Source of the DNA: Lepidurus packardi
Taxonomy: Eukaryota; Arthropoda; Branchiopoda; Notostraca; Triopsidae
Direction of reading: 5' to 3'
DNA length: 64,000 nt
Assembly: GCA_023053545.1 (NCBI GenBank)
Contig: JAKZAN010000001.1
Coordinates: forward strand, 10,870,565-10,934,564
Positions 11,743 to 32,235 of the stretch are shown here, one piece after another (positions within the stretch are counted from its first letter, which is position 1; each line of letters opens with the position of its first letter). The notes under the pieces are model-generated. The model was not told the DNA's origin, did no database searches, and saw only the letters and a program-made list of their open reading frames with translations. Both the position numbers and the translations under genes were made by a program.

Positions 11743-14700
11743 CTATTTCAAAGAAACACTGAGGATGCGGATGTCGTCAAAGGGTTTGTCTGTTTTAAAG
11801 CTGACCTTGACATGGTTGATATTCTGCACCACATCCATTCCTTTAACGACTCTTCCAAAGACGGTGTGCTTGTTATCTAACCAGGGCTGTTAATTAAAAT
11901 AAAAAAGGGAGACCAGGGGTTAAAAAATCGAGCATTTTCAGACAGAAAAAAAGCACTTACGGTAGGAACGACGGTGATAAAGAACTGGCTTCCATTAGTA
12001 TTAGGCCCCGCATTGGCCATGCTCAGAGTGTAGGGTCTATCGTGGCGTAATGAAGGGCTGAATTCATCCTGAAATTCGCCTCCCCAAATGCTCTCTCCCC
12101 CAGTTCCAGTCCCTAAGACCCCAACCCATACATTATACATTCCAGCTCACAGACAAATGTTTAAACAATGAAAGCTAGCAGAGGAGCTTCCCATCAAGCA
12201 GGATAAATATTCAACAATAACCAAAAACATCCTTCCTCTCCTTTTTCTTTTTCCTGAACATCAAGATCCATTTAGAATAAAACAATCAAATACTCCAAAG
12301 TTCGCTTCAAACATTAGAATTAAAGAAGAGTTATGAATTTCAATCGTATTCGTCCCAAAAATTAAAAAGAATCCCAAAAGAAGTTAGCTTAAATAGTTAC
12401 GGAAGAATTGAAGTCCTACCAAATAAAATGAAATATCTTAAAAAGTAAATGAAAAGACTAAGTCACCTGTAGGATCGCCAGTTTGGCACATGAAGCCTTT
12501 AATGACGCGATGGAAGATGTGTCCATTATAATACCCATTTTTGGAATGGACACAGAAGTTCTCCACCGTTTTCGGACACTCTTTGGGGAAGAGTTTCAAG
12601 CCAATGTCGCCCATCGTGGTATGGATCATTGCTGTCTCGTATAACCGCTGAGTGCCTAGAAGGTATTTAATCAATATGTATTCTCTCGCCCTAAAGTTTA
12701 TTTTTTTCCCCCCAGAAGAAAGACAAAAAAGGGCCCCCAAAAACCCGAGAAGAAGGGACTTACCAACCGCTTCCGTGGCAGCAATCATGTCTTCTTTGGA
12801 AGGTTTCTCATTAAACACGTCTCGCTCGGCCCCAGCGCTTCTCGTGTCATCAGGTTCTCGCCTTAATGAGACAATTACTTAGCTTTCTCTTTATTAAAGA
12901 GGCCCAAAGAGGAGGAAAAACGAAAAACTCACCTCGTGAACAAGAAAAAGCGGTTTTTCTTAAAGGCAGTGCAGAAAATGGTAGGATCCGCCATTGCACT
13001 GTCCAGAGTAGGATTTTCGGACGCTTCACGTTCCAAAGTAACTGCTCCGTGCTCTTTTTTCGCCTTTCCCTATGACAAAAACATGGATAAACCCATCAAT
13101 TTGAGCCCAAAAAACGACATTTGGAATGAGCCGAACTGACTTGGAACAAGGCGATTTGCAGAAATCGCAGATTTTCGGGCTTGCCAATAACTTTGGCGAG
13201 CTTACTGGTATGGAGATTGATGATCTTGATGCCAATAAGGGTGGGGACTAGCAAAAAGTGCCCGCTTTCGTCGAAAGTGATTCGGGTTAACGGTAATTGT
13301 TCGTTTTTATCCACGTCCCGCTCCACTGCAGCTCTAAATTACGCCCAAAAATGAGTTCTTAGACAGAAATACTCGAAACGAAAGCTAGCTGGGTCCTTTA
13401 GCTACCTTCTGCCGAACTCCATATGAGGCAACTGCTGCTTTACTTGCTGCAATTCCAAGTAGTGCTGCAAAGTTTCGTCGATCACGCGAGTTAATTTGCC
13501 CGTCAGGAACTTGAAAACCCGGATCTATGGGAAAGACACGTTAGAGCGGGACAGAAAGAACATTCGGGCAGGGGATTTACCTTCCTATCCATGCCATATG
13601 TGGCAAATTGCTTCCCATCCGGGGAGAAACAAAGGCTCACGGGGTAAGTTTTCGACTTGGCAAACTCAAACAAATCTGTATCTAACTTGGAGTCGAAATA
13701 AACGCTTTTAGGGAACTGGTAGTCCAATTCAGGACCTGTCCAGTACTCTAAGATGCCTTGTTTATCCACAGATATGGCCGTTTCGTACACAGAATTGAAC
13801 TACAAGTTTTAGGAAAAAAAATATAGAATTGCTTACATAATGTGAATTTTCTACCTTTATTAAAACCACTGGCTTGCTGTGGAGGCGGTCGAGTTTTTTA
13901 AGGGGCATATTAGTACCGTGTCCGTTATAAACATTAATTACCGAATTTTCTGTTTCAGCTCTTCAGGGAATAAATAAAATAAATCAAGAAAGGTAAAGGA
14001 TCAGGCATTTTTGTTGGACGCAATCCAGTTGCAGATTAACTTACACTGCTAAGGCAGCTATTGGATCCCCGGCTGAGTGAATCCATTCACAGCAAGCAGG
14101 AATGTACTCAAGTTTCATCATGTTAATCATATCTAGGGAGAAAAACGAGGTTCTTCTAATGTTTTTACTTATCCTTAAGAAAAAACAGAATTAAGCCATT
14201 ACCGAAGTTGACGACATCAAAGACTTTGAGAGACTTGTCGTTTGATATACTGCATAATAAACTGCCGTTGTGGTTTACTGCCAAGCCTTGGATGTTCCCC
14301 AAATGAGTTCTGAAATGCTTAACAAATTCGATACCTTCATCTTGCTTCTTCCAGAACTTTATATGCCCATCACAGCTGGCTGTAATCACGAAGTCGGTTC
14401 TGGAACGAGTATACAAAGGTATAAAGTGCCATCCAATTTTTACGATTTCTTTTATACTTGGTAACAACCACATGTGTGACGACGTCGCGATGCATGAAGC
14501 TCTGTTCGTACATTTCAGTTTTGGGCAAGTTGTCCAGGAAAAGTTGTTCGAATTCCAAAACTGATACAAATACGTAAAACAAATGCATCATAAGAAGCGA
14601 AATTTAATTTAGCTCACGAATAGTTATTTTTTACCTTTCTGTTTTTTAGCTCTTGGCTCTTCTAAAGGCATTGGACCCAGAAAATCCCCTTCTTCTTCGA

Positions 14701-14764
14701 TTTCTTGACTCTTATCCATTTCCGCACTACGTTTGAGTGCATTATTATCGCTACTTTGTGACAT
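11743..14764 (-). CDS. PPWD1: Peptidylprolyl isomerase domain and WD repeat-containing protein 1, complete, 13 exons
   Basis: PPWD1 is a nuclear cyclophilin associated with late spliceosomes, catalysing proline cis-trans isomerisation. Exons read from the ATG: 14764-14635, 14560-14458, 14399-14203, 14132-14045, 13960-13855, 13799-13581, 13524-13406, 13333-13141, 13069-12933, 12861-12764, 12655-12467, 12112-11961, 11886-11743. They total 1875 nt (624 aa plus stop) with the frame kept throughout; the human protein is about 646 aa. The N-terminus is acidic and basic ([11 protein letters not shown]). WD40 repeats follow, with motifs [45 protein letters not shown] and [16 protein letters not shown]. 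The family linker motifs MEFGRR, IALFQG and [20 protein letters not shown] come next. The cyclophilin domain fills the last third, with [17 protein letters not shown] (catalytic-site FHR), NGSQFFIT and [12 protein letters not shown]. Introns are 55-108 bp except one of 354 bp, all GT-AG. Confidence 0.97.
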
Positions 14765-15620
14765 AATTTCGAGATTGCTTTAAACTAAATTTCAAGCCGC
14801 TTATAATTCGAGCAATAACATAAAATGGCCGCTATGTTTAGCGCTATTCTAAAAGCGAAACACGAGATGGTAAAACGCGAAGAGGACCGCGAAACAGCTC
14901 CCTAAGACGAGATGTTTTTTCGTTGGGCTTTTCAAGTATAGTAAAAACCGCTTAGCACGAAAAACCTGTTAACAAAAAGTGGTATTCCGGCCCGGACCAA
15001 ACGCTATGTAATTTCTTACATTTATTTTTTTTAACACCAAACCAAAACCGCTTAACAAGACAAAATACTTTTGTCTTTTTACCAACCGTCTCCCTCTGCC
15101 AATGGAGGGGTTGTAGAGCCTTAGCAACATCCTTGATTAAATTCAAATCTTTGTCTTTCTCGACCCAATAGTCCGTGGGTAGTCAAAATATTTAATTTTT
15201 TATTTAAGTCTGCTACACTGCATTCAGATATATTATCTGTGCTTTAAAATATATAGATTGTCAATGTACGCGAGTATAAACTTGAATATTAACACTATTA
15301 CCACGACAGTTTTTTATTAACTAGGTTTTTTGCATATATCTGTTAACACAAATTCATTTAAACAATTCGGTCCCTTTCTATTTCGTGTTAAGCGGTTTTC
15401 ACTGTATTCCTGTATTGGAAAATCTAGCATACAATTTCACTCAAGTTATAGTTTTACCACATTTCGCGGGTTTCGCTCATTCAGTCTCGCAAGAACATGA
15501 TCAGCGTTTCGCAATTTACCTACACCGTTTCAGATAAGGCGCCTTGTTTGGCTCCGCCTCCTTCCCTTGTGAAATATTTCAAATTAATTGAAAGAGGCTA
15601 AATATATTTTTTCCGCAGAA
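14765..15620. promoter_or_regulatory. Shared head-to-head promoter interval of PPWD1 and the brambleberry-like gene
   Basis: The two genes are transcribed away from each other from start codons 856 bases apart, so this interval must carry both promoters. More than half of it (14938-15405) is a short inverted-repeat transposon. The original interval would have been only about 390 bases. No convincing TATA box at a proper distance was seen for either gene. The PPWD1-proximal part (14820-14920) is richer in CpG. Confidence 0.5.
14938..15405 (+). mobile_element. pogo/Tigger-like non-autonomous element (MITE) with terminal inverted repeats
   Basis: The left end reads tatagtaaaaaccgcttag and the right end reads gttaagcggttttcactgta. 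The reverse complement of the right end matches the left at most positions. Ends of the type TA-CAGTnnAAACCGCTTA with a TA target duplication are typical of the pogo/Tigger branch of Tc1/mariner elements. Element length is about 468 bp and there is no transposase frame. A second, truncated copy lies at 835-1165. The internal gccctccctctgccaatgg-like block and the region near 15240-15330 are the best conserved between the copies. Family assignment is inferred from the ends only. Confidence 0.7.
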
Positions 15621-17517
15621 ATGGACCAGAAAATAGTTTTTTTTGTGTGTCTAACGTTCCTTACTTCAAGATTGGCTACTGCCGTAAAAGAATTCTCCCA
15701 AAAAACTACGCGACATTTAAATTTAAGGCCGGATTTTGACGAAACGGCAAACAGAAACTCCTTGGAAAAAGGCAAAGAGCAATATTTAGTCCTACTTCAG
15801 AACCGCAAGATGCCCAGGTACGGAAGCTGCTGGACGCGAGCTCTCGAAGACCTCGAAAAAGGCTGTCAGTCTTTAACAGATGATGTGCAAGGTCGCCTAG
15901 CTCTCAATTTCGCCAATTGCTTCTTGATCAAATCTGGTCTAAAAGCATATCCTTGCGAAGAAACTACTCCAATCGACGAATGCCTTAAGGACGTAGATAA
16001 CCACGGCTTTACAGCCTACTCCCAGTTTTTCACTCATTCACAGAGCATGTGCCATTTCCTACAGAGTCAGATTTGGCACGAAGAAACCGAAAACACAATT
16101 TCGCGGTTAAATTCACTAAATTAAAAATAAAGAAAATGAAGGAACTTATATTTCTTATTTCTACCATGCAGACTTGCTGAGAATTCTCATAAAGTGAGCC
16201 AAAAACTCGAAGATGCGAATCAATTGCAAGACGAAATGATTCAATCCCAAAAAATATCTTTGAATTACCAAGAAGAATTACTAACCAGCAGTACTAAGTT
16301 GGGAAAAGCTCTGGAAACATCCAAAGATAATGTCCGGCTCATGCTAGAGGAGTTTAGGTAACTCTAAACATTAAAGTGTTAAGATACTGAAAGTCTTTTT
16401 CAAATAAATACGAATTTTCACTAGGTCTTCGACTGATGAGCAGCGAAATTTGATCTTCGAGGTCTTCAATCGCGTTTCCAAGCTCCAGAACTTGGTTTTG
16501 GGCGAAGTCAGTGGTTTCTACAGTCTTCTGTTTTATCCATTTGCCTTTTGCGCTGCGTATTTGATAACATCAGCAAAACGTACAGCCGAAGCCCGATTTT
16601 GGCTCCTTCTTTTGCTGCTTTTAGCTCTGGCGGTCGAAAGAGCCGTATGCGCATGGAGTATCAAAGATGACAGTACATCTGACGCGCAGGAGTTGGCAGT
16701 AATTTGAAACAATTAGAAAAACAATTAAGAGAATAATTCTCAATTTTGTTCTTGAATTTTAGGACATTATTCACGGTCGAACTTGGGTTGTTCGCAAAAC
16801 TGCGTTATTCTGGGGCGTTGTGCTTATTGGGGTCGTGGCTTACAACTTCAAGGACTATAATGTGGTTAACCATGTGCTTTTGCTACAAATCCAGCGCCAG
16901 AATGCCGAATTAGGCTCTTTTCTTCAAAGTATATGATCAATACTGCACAAATGCTGTTATGTTGGATGGTAAACTGTTTATTTCTTATAGGATTCGGATT
17001 TAAAGAGAGATTTTTCATGGAGGACCAAGTGGACTATAAAATAGAGCCGGGTTTTGCCGAAGCATTTGCTCTGGAACCCCAAATGAGCGAAGATGAGGAA
17101 GACTCCATTTCTTCTTATGACTCAGAAGCTTCCGATGCTACTTACAAGTGTTTGGATGAATCTGAAAGTGAGTTGTTTTACACAGCTCCCGATTTGGAGA
17201 CCCCTAGCCTGAGTAGGGACGATACCAACTCGGAAAGCACTTGCCAGGTAAGTCTGATGATCATTCCAGCCCTTGGAACCTAAGGACAAGCTTAAAATCG
17301 TGTTGTTGTCTTTTAGTTGGCGGTTTCCCGTTACAACTTGAGAAGTCGGAGCAACCTGAGCAACAAGTCTTGGAACTGTGTTGCAATAGAAAACGAAAGT
17401 CCTAGATCCTTCTACAAGTTAATCAAGAAAACGGAGCAGTTTTCGCAAAAGAATTCACTCCAAATCCGGGTAGCTTTGAAAGAAACGCCTTTTTTCTCTT
17501 CGGATGAAGAATCTTAA
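15621..17517 (+). CDS. Brambleberry / KAR5 / GEX1-family nuclear fusion protein, complete, 6 exons
   Basis: Family members act at the nuclear envelope in fusion of nuclei; zebrafish brambleberry joins chromosome-bearing micronuclei in cleavage embryos. Exons: 15621-16105, 16172-16357, 16425-16698, 16763-16928, 16991-17247, 17317-17517. They total 1569 nt (522 aa plus stop) in frame. The ATG at 15621 opens a signal peptide (MDQKIVFFVCLTFLTSRLAT); the upstream in-frame extension has no ATG. The lumenal domain (aa about 60-155) carries the family's cysteine pattern: RYGSCWTRALEDLEKGC, LALNFANC, YPCEE, CLKD, FTAYSQFFTHSQSMCHF. A polar, coiled-coil-like stretch covers aa 160-225. The conserved FEVFNRVSKLQNLVLGE block follows, then hydrophobic segments near aa 251-270, 281-300 and 328-345. 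The tail is acidic and ends with RYNLRSRSN. It is divergent from PPWD1 and upstream of DOT1L on the same strand. Confidence 0.9.
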
Positions 17518-18222
17518 TGTTTCAACCTTACTTATACATTCCCAGTTTTACTTAATTTCTACATTTGCTAAACACCTATAGACTTCTTGATAACTTTATT
17601 TTACACCACTCTGTACAAAACAAAAAACGTGATACAGGCACTTTGCGCCTTATGTGACTGTTTGATTTCTAGCAAATTTTAATTCGACGTGCCTATTAAT
17701 TCAAAGCGGAGGTGTGTCTTCTAAAGTCTTTTCTTGTAGCTTATTTTATGCATAATGTGTAGAAGTAAAATGCTGCACTGACAATAAGACGTAATTCTAC
17801 AGCCTTTACCACACCAAAAAACCGTTAGATTCGAAAAAGATTTGAATTTGGCGCGCTCATTAAAAAAAGCAGCTCAGTCTTTTATGCCATCTAGCATCAT
17901 GCATACAGATTACGCAGCCCTGACCAGGCTTGTCCCGTGCTAAAAAGAGCCCCGCCCGTGGGTCGGCTTTGGACGTGCAAGATGGCGTGGTGTCCGAAAA
18001 GGCACGTCGGTGTTGTTTGTCGGTGGATTTCCTTGCTCGCCATGGGAAATTAAAGCTGATTAACACATTGAATGAGTGCAAATAATTGGCATTTTCCCCG
18101 ACCATTGGCTGTGTGGTGTTTTAAAGTGAACCCAAATCGGATCCCCTGGCTCCTTTTTGTCCCAAGTTTGGGCTTTTTGGCTGCTTCGCTCTTTCAGTCT
18201 AAAGCGTTACAGAGATCTCAGC
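17518..18222. promoter_or_regulatory. Interval between the brambleberry-like stop and the DOT1L start
   Basis: This 705-base stretch must hold the 3' UTR of the upstream gene and the promoter and 5' UTR of DOT1L. The first half is AT-rich without a canonical AATAAA. The second half (17880-18200) is more GC-rich and CpG-containing, as expected for a promoter-proximal segment. No TATA box was identified with confidence, and no additional coding exon was found. Confidence 0.4.
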
Positions 18223-28533
<10,311 letters not shown>

Positions 28534-28639
28534 GAAAATTTTGTCGAATTCAAAAAAATTAACTGATTTGTATTTCGTTTTTGTATTGAGCCTTTTTGAT
28601 TTTAATTCGATAGACGTGCATTTGTTCAAGGCTCAGGTG

Positions 28640-29090
28640 GACGAAAAGTGTGCACTTTCGCGTTCTCAGAGCATGTAGTGTGTTTGCTTTTATGATAATT
28701 CAAGAGATATTTGTTTATCATTGGTACCATTTCTTTTTAGTAGGAAAACTGGCCAATCGAGACTGCGAAGCTGTATCTTGCTCATTCAGTACACTGCCAA
28801 GTACAAAATTTGCAAAAACACACGATTTTTATCAACTAGGCGAGGATAATTTAATTTTCCGAAGAAGCGTCGTTGAATTACGGTTTGAGTTATTCGTTCT
28901 GTAGTATTCGCGATGCTCAGGTCAAGACTGCCTGTATTCAGGAACATGGCTACATTTATATACAAAGTCAGAAGTAAAATGTCAATTAGTCAACATAGTA
29001 AACGTAGGTTGCTTAGTCAACCTCGGCGTATTAGTCACGTAGTCAAGGTCTCAAGTCTCAAAGGGAATCGGGGAATCGCCCCCTTAACGA
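28640..29090 (-). repeat. Possible LTR of the decayed Gypsy-type element
   Basis: The stretch lies beyond the integrase end of the minus-strand element, where a 3' LTR is expected. It contains a strong minus-strand TATA-like sequence (TATATAAAT, about 28952-28962) as in LTR promoters. A purine-rich, polypurine-tract-like run (aagggggcga on the minus strand) lies near 29075-29090. Exact TG...CA borders and target duplication could not be fixed, and no second LTR is present in the window. Confidence 0.35.
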
Positions 29091-29299
29091 GAAAAAGTTT
29101 CCTTTCTAGCATAGATTCAATGAACGTCCAGGTTCCACATACGCTAGTCATTGCGGTGGTCCCCTAATACGACTGCTCGATCGTTCAGGGATGTTCTCAA
29201 ATTCGGGAATATTTGTCCCCCGTCTCCTTTTCATTAGGCGTTACTTCATTTTCACCATTGCTGTCCAAAATACACCAATCATCATACATTTCCCAAACC

Positions 29300-30400
29300 C
29301 GTGGTGACATGGGAGGTTCCGAATTCACAGGAACAGGAGGCTCGGTTACTGTCGGTGTTTCTTCGAAAAGCCTCACAACGTTTGATGGTATTAAAGTGTG
29401 CCAATCTGCGAGCTCCAGTAGCCTTGTTTATAACGCAGAAAACTTCTTCGGAGATTTTCATGATAATAACACAAATGGTGCAACCCACGGCCTGTGAAAT
29501 TTTGGAGATCTTCCTCTTATAGGAACAGGAGCGTGCACCCACACGAGATCACCCACTTGCAAGGTCTTTCCAGCAAAATAGCGATCATGGCACTGTTTTC
29601 CGCCGAGCGTGAGTTGCCAGCAAACGTTCGTCTGCTTTTTCGTACACCGTTTTCAAATCTTGCTCCAGATTTCTGGCATACTCAGAAACCGAAGTTCCTG
29701 CCATAACCAGGTTTCCTGCCTGAAAAACTATATCAGCAGGCAACAGCAATTCATGCCCTAAATGTAACTTAGCCGGAGTAAAATCGGTGGACGCTTGAAC
29801 GCCAGACCGGTAAGCTAAAAGGACCTTTGGCCCCAAACTGTCTCATGTTTCCTCAGCTTGGTCAAGGAGCTTACACAATCCGGCCAATATCGTCCGACTC
29901 GCTCACTCCACAAAACCATCACTCTGAGGATGATGATAGTTCTCGTCTTGTTGATTTTTAGTTTTCGCAAACTTCCTTTACAACGTTTGCGTCGAAATTT
30001 CTACCTTGATCTGCGTGCAGTTGCTCTGGTGCCCCGAACAGACACACAACCTCGTTGAGGGACTTGTTGGCAATCGTCTCAGCTTCTTGATTAGGAATGG
30101 GGTACGCCTCTAGCCATTTGGTGAATAAATCGCCAGCAACAAGAATGTATCTATTGCCCCACTTCGTTACAGGCAAAGGACCCAATATATCCATGGCCGT
30201 TCGGCAGACAAGGATCTTAAAGGGGCACGGCTCTTCTGCTGTGGCGAGTTGCTCTGCCCACAAGTGATGCACTTCTTGCACCACGCCATCACATCTTCCT
30301 GCGTTTTGGGCCAGTAGAACCTCTGTCTTAACTTGAATATGGTACGCCCTACACCCATGTGAGCAGCTGTTGCATCACGATCGGTGAACTCCAGGGGCTT
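29300..30400 (-). pseudogene. Integrase region of the Gypsy-type pol, frameshifted
   Basis: The zinc-binding domain begins at about 30390 and shares its first bases with the end of the RT fragment. The catalytic core is open from 30284 to about 29958. The third catalytic motif and post-core region (GPKVLLAYRSGVQAS, YARNLEQDLKTVYEKADERL) continue in other frames to 29585. A C-terminal domain follows (KTLQVGDLVWVHAP) near 29540. At least one frame change separates core from post-core, so no intact integrase can be made from it. Confidence 0.8.
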
Positions 30401-31005
30401 GAAGAAGGTGAATTAACTCCTTGCCCCTGAAGATCCTGGACCATGGCTTCCAGTTGGGGCTTCCAATGTGCAGGTATCCTCCTCGGGTGCACACGGACAG
30501 GTGGTTGCGTTCCGGTGTTATTTCGATGTTTGTGATACGTTCTTCTCCCCAAATCACTTGGGTGCATTGACAAGATACTCTTGTATTTCTGCAGAAATTT
30601 CTCCAACTCATCCCTCTGACTTGCTGTTAAAGGTCGAGATGGTTCTCCAAACAGGGAAAACAGAGGGCCAGAGTTCCTTAGACACACCGTTGTCTTTGGT
30701 ATCTTGAACGTCCTGCGATGTGGTAGTGTACCCAATATTCGAAGGGATCACCTGGTTCACCGAATTCGCTAAAACTGTAAAAACTCCTACAGTAGTCCCC
30801 GACTTCAAAGGAACGGGTTGATCAGTAACGTTCATTAGTCTCAATGGAATACGCCCGTTGTTCACTGAAACTAGTGCCCTCGCAACAAAAACCCACTCAT
30901 TTCCCCATGGATAGAGGTTCATTCTACCAATCCTTGGCCAGAGAAAGTATCAGGCACTCGTGCTGTTGTCAGAATTTCATGACGCACTGGTACATAAAGT
31001 GCCCC
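30375..31005 (-). pseudogene. Protease-RT linker and RT amino-terminal fragment of Gypsy-type pol
   Basis: Minus-strand frames at 30608-30922 and 30349-30735 overlap and must be read with a frame change near 30720. A further fragment in another frame (ALYVPVRHEILTTARVPDT) extends the element up to about 31005. RT is cut off directly after SSPWSSPIV, before the YVDD active site, which is absent from the window. Confidence 0.75.
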
Positions 31006-32235
31006 GTAACCCTAGATCCTGAACGCGAAGTCCGAGATCAGGCGTTTAGAGTCATTAAAGGCTTTCTCAGTAAACTAGAAAAGGTTTCCGAAGACACCAG
31101 TCTTAAAGAAGCTTTGGGTAAGTTTGGATATAAAGACACACTTCATATCTGGTGCTGGATTCTATATCAAAACATGTTTTTAGAGCCTGAGATGCAGTCC
31201 CAGTCGTCTCAAGTTGCGGATATTGCGAGCACGTGGGCGGGTTGGGCCGTTTCTGCAGTGACATCCAAATTTTACAAAGGACAATCTTCGCAAAAAAGGA
31301 AAAATCATGCAGGCAGCGCTCCCAATATCTCCACCCCTGCTAGGCCCAGCGCTAGTACACTAGGTAACTTTTAATTCATCCTTGTATTATTAAAATGTAC
31401 TATTTTTTATTTTTTAGAAGGACTCAGCGTTAAGTTTGTTCCAGTTTTAGATACTTCAAGCATATCCAAACCCGCCCAAGCCCAGGACAACTGGGATGTG
31501 GAAGGCTGGCGGGACGCCAACACGACCAATGTGGAGGACTCGACTCAATTCAGTGTCAATGAGTCAAGCAACGAAGGGTGGGACGTAGAGGAAGATTGGG
31601 CCCCTATAGAGGACCACCGTCCAACGGTAAAACTCTTAACGATGGGGAAAAAGACAAAAAAGTTAGTATGTGTAATCATAATTTGTGTTCTAGAACACTA
31701 CACAGACCAAATTGGATCAACTGGAAGGGAAAAAGCAGCAGTAACGGTAATTCAGATTGGATGAGTGATTTCGCACCTGTCCAAGATAAGTCACTGAAGC
31801 CCGTTAGTAGTTACAACTGGGGAGATAATTCGGATCCCCTTGAGGCCACTCCTAAGTATTTCCCGCGTTTTTTTTATTATTATTTATTTTTATTATATAT
31901 TTTTATTATTATTATTTTACTATATTATTTTGTTTATTACGCTACGATGAGTAAAGTTGTTGTGGTATTTGTTTAGCCTACCAGTCGGAGTAACTTTGCA
32001 GCCAAAGAAGAATCGTGGGATGGTTGGACAGATAGTTGGAATGCAGACGCAGGAGCTGGTAAGGACCTTAAGAATATATTACGTATACGCAGGCTGATTT
32101 CTGATATTTGTAGAGGACGAGGCTAAGCGAAAGCGGGAAGAGAAGCGTTTGCAGCGGCAAAAGGAACTTGAAGCGAAACGATATGCCCGTCAAGGAACTG
32201 TACTGAAGTTGGGAGTGAAGAAATCGGCAGATTAA
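31006..32235 (+). pseudogene. SCYL1: SCYL1 (N-terminal kinase-like protein), 5'-truncated copy, last exons only
   Basis: SCYL1 is a catalytically inactive kinase-like scaffold in Golgi-to-ER (COPI) traffic. Exons seen: up to 31006-31363, 31418-31626, a segment ending at 31855 (starting at 31695 or, for best frame, 31728), 31985-32058, 32114-32235 (stop TAA). Homologous motifs are DPEREVRDQAFRVIKGFLSK with LEKVSED (end of the HEAT repeats), STWAGWAVSAVTSKFYKG, tryptophan-acidic repeats (DNWDVEGWRD, GWDVEEDWAPIE, SDWMSDFAP, YNWGDNSDP, SWDGWTDSWN) and the basic coiled end (KRKREEKRLQRQKELEAKR) with KLGVKK. The kinase domain and most HEAT repeats are absent; DOT1L and the retroelement occupy the space upstream. 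The remaining exons have no stop codons, so truncation may be recent, or the upstream exons may lie elsewhere. Confidence 0.85.

Larger units (their letters stand above)
28640..31010 (-). mobile_element. Decayed Ty3/Gypsy-type LTR retrotransposon, internally deleted
   Basis: Read on the minus strand, the pieces are in the order protease end, RT start, integrase, possible LTR. That is the protease-RT-integrase order of Ty3/Gypsy (Metaviridae-like) elements. Protease-RT linker motifs are WGNEWVFVARALV and RIPLRLMNVTDQPVPL (30608-30922). The RT start includes HRNNTGTQPPVRVHPRRIP and SSPWSSPIV (30375-30735). The integrase has its H-H-C-C finger (HMGVGRTIFKLRQRFYWPK, CKKCITCGQ), the core acidic residues in MDILGPLP and HADQGRNFDA, and HHPQSDGFVER with the third acidic residue. 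A long C-terminal region runs to about 29300. The frame changes several times and there are internal stops, so it is not functional. No gag is seen; it may have been lost at the SCYL1 junction. Confidence 0.85.

Noticed and set aside
12652-13139. Plus-strand frames across PPWD1 exons
   Set aside because: They are antisense to well-supported cyclophilin/WD exons and cross its splice sites.
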